From positions 1 to 23,579 of the forward strand of contig CAZAAK010000034.1 in the NCBI GenBank assembly GCA_964483145.1: DNA of 23,579 nt. Reading direction: 5' to 3'. The stretch comes from Colimorpha sp964483145 (GTDB lineage Bacteria > Bacteroidota > Bacteroidia > Bacteroidales > P3). Made by a program: the position numbers and the translations under genes. The notes below the pieces were generated by a model. That model was not told the DNA's origin. It ran no database searches and worked only from the letters and a program-made list of their open reading frames with translations. This document shows, one piece after another, positions 22,547-23,579 of this stretch; the first letter of the stretch is position 1, and each line of letters begins with the position of its first letter.

Positions 22547-23533
22547 ATGAAGGAATACATAACAGTAAAAAAAGTCGGGCCTCTCCGCGATATAGAGAAT
22601 TTGGAGATTAAGCCCTTTACATTCCTCGTTGGCGAATCGGCGAGCGGAAAAAGTACGCTGATGAACTTGATGGCCATGATGCGCTATCTGTACAAGATGA
22701 TGAACATACGCTTTTATCTTCGGCATTCAAAAGTAACACAGTCGCCGTTTAGGATAAGGTTTGCGTCGATGATAGAGCGGCAGGGGATGAGCAAAATGTT
22801 CACCAAGGAGAGCCGTGTGGTGTATTGGGTGGTGATGGATGACGGCACTCCGCACGAGATAGGTGTGGAAGGTGGGAAGTTGAATTTTCCATCGGCTATG
22901 GCTCAAGAACATATTGGATTCTACAAGATTTCGTACGTATCGGAAAACCGCAATATTATCCCGAGTTGGGCGCAAAGGGCATGGCGGAACAAGGGGGCGA
23001 CGCTGGGTTTCTACTTTCACCAAACCAACGATGATTTTGGCAATGCGTCGGAGGGGGATAAATCTCTCGATTTGGAATACGTTGGGATGAGGTTATTGAT
23101 AACCCACCCTAAAGGCAAGCCGACACGTTATCAGATTGAACCCGCCGACCGCCATCATGCGCCGATAGAGCTTACGGAAGCTTCGTCGGGCATACAGACA
23201 TCGGCACCGCTAGCGCTGATTGTGGAGAATTTTGCCAAGGATTTTTCGTTCAAGGAAGCTTTTGAGAGGTCGGTGATGAGCTATCTCTATCAAACGGACA
23301 ATCTTACCAGCTTCAAGGCTATCAGTGAACCATCGGCCTTGCCCAAGACGGTGAGCGTCCATATCGAGGAGCCGGAGTTGAGCCTGTTCCCAGATGCTCA
23401 GTGCAGGCTTATGGAAAAGATTGTCCACGCAGCCCTATGTGCCAAGAACGACCGCAACGTCAACATGATGATAGCCACGCACAGCCCCTATATTCTGAAT
23501 TATTGCTGTCCGGTAAAACTCAACAGAGCATAA
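22547..23533 (+). CDS. AAA/OLD-type ATPase, apparently truncated at the C-terminus
   Basis: A 328-residue ATPase of the SMC/OLD-like AAA group often found in phage-defence and mobile loci. Walker A is GESASGKST at about residues 27-35, the signature-like motif is LTEASSGIQTSAPL, Walker B is VSVHIEEPELSLFP, and the sensor is MMIATHSPYILNY. After that motif the chain stops within about 11 residues (CCPVKLNRA), whereas related proteins continue for several tens of residues. The neighbouring frame also stops soon (about position 23552), so a single frameshift would not restore a full tail. The frame is open back to 22484, but 22547 gives the usual start (KEYITVKKVGPLRDI). No partner gene is visible before the window ends. 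It may be a decayed defence gene or a short natural variant. Confidence 0.75.
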   Translation: MKEYITVKKVGPLRDIENLEIKPFTFLVGESASGKSTLMNLMAMMRYLYKMMNIRFYLRHSKVTQSPFRIRFASMIERQGMSKMFTKESRVVYWVVMDDGTPHEIGVEGGKLNFPSAMAQEHIGFYKISYVSENRNIIPSWAQRAWRNKGATLGFYFHQTNDDFGNASEGDKSLDLEYVGMRLLITHPKGKPTRYQIEPADRHHAPIELTEASSGIQTSAPLALIVENFAKDFSFKEAFERSVMSYLYQTDNLTSFKAISEPSALPKTVSVHIEEPELSLFPDAQCRLMEKIVHAALCAKNDRNVNMMIATHSPYILNYCCPVKLNRA

Positions 23534-23540
23534 ATACCCA

Positions 23541-23571
23541 GCCCGAAGCCTAGTAAAACCGTGCTTCGGGC
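23541..23571. terminator. Terminator-like hairpin after the ATPase gene
   Basis: A perfect 9-bp stem GCCCGAAGC/GCTTCGGGC with a 13-base loop begins 8 bases after the stop. The tail ATTGTCTT is only weakly T-rich. Its presence supports 23533 as the real end of the gene as it now stands. Confidence 0.65.
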
Positions 23572-23579
23572 ATTGTCTT

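Noticed and set aside
22169..23579. Template repeat or reverse transcriptase of a DGR close to the lipoproteins
   Set aside because: I looked for a third copy of the GGTAGCTGG...GGGCTGCGC flanks and for reverse-transcriptase motifs and found neither in the window.

Overview
The window looks like chromosome of a Bacteroidales bacterium; I cannot name the genus. Evidence: Bacteroidetes-type promoters (TAnnTTTG -7 box, twice with a TTTG -33 box exactly 19 bases upstream), no obvious Shine-Dalgarno sites, many lipoproteins and outer-membrane barrels, and the typical gene set (pruA-type dehydrogenase, S41 lipoprotein peptidase, TPR/barrel pair). No rRNA, tRNA, CRISPR or transposase gene was recognised.

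Layout. Positions 1-456 are AT-rich and carry no convincing gene. Positions 457-6956 (+) hold a large periplasmic TPR protein, an outer-membrane beta-barrel protein two bases behind it, and folC. A small Ser/Asn-rich lipoprotein (7104-7550, -) converges on folC. A promoter-led, structured non-coding stretch (7747-7957) precedes pruA (8037-9671, +). After a strong terminator come a small barrel protein and an S41 peptidase lipoprotein (+), then on the minus strand an orphan metal/corrinoid-type substrate-binding lipoprotein and gapA. Divergent from gapA runs mtgA-xerD-(msrA::fRMsr). A small membrane-anchored protein and a MATE exporter follow on the minus strand.

From 19.4 kb the character changes to an accessory region. 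A 900-base gene-free stretch holds a roughly 210-bp imperfect palindrome built largely from 11-bp tandem units, a G12 tract, a promoter, three 23-bp repeats and two 35-bp repeats. These lead into two paralogous lipoproteins with an FGE/C-type-lectin-like fold. The paralogs are nearly identical in parts of their cores but sharply divergent over the last ~24 codons before a constant C-terminus. Differences there fall mostly at codon positions 1 and 2, as in the variable repeat of a diversity-generating retroelement (DGR) target. No reverse transcriptase or template repeat is in the window, so a DGR would have to act from elsewhere. The window ends with an AAA/OLD-type ATPase that seems to lack its C-terminus, followed by a terminator-like hairpin.

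The first 19 kb is mostly housekeeping: folate, proline/glutamate and glycolytic metabolism, cell wall, chromosome-dimer resolution, oxidative repair and export. The last 4 kb is the likeliest place for something new: a surface-displayed variable lipoprotein pair next to an unusual repeat-built intergenic region.
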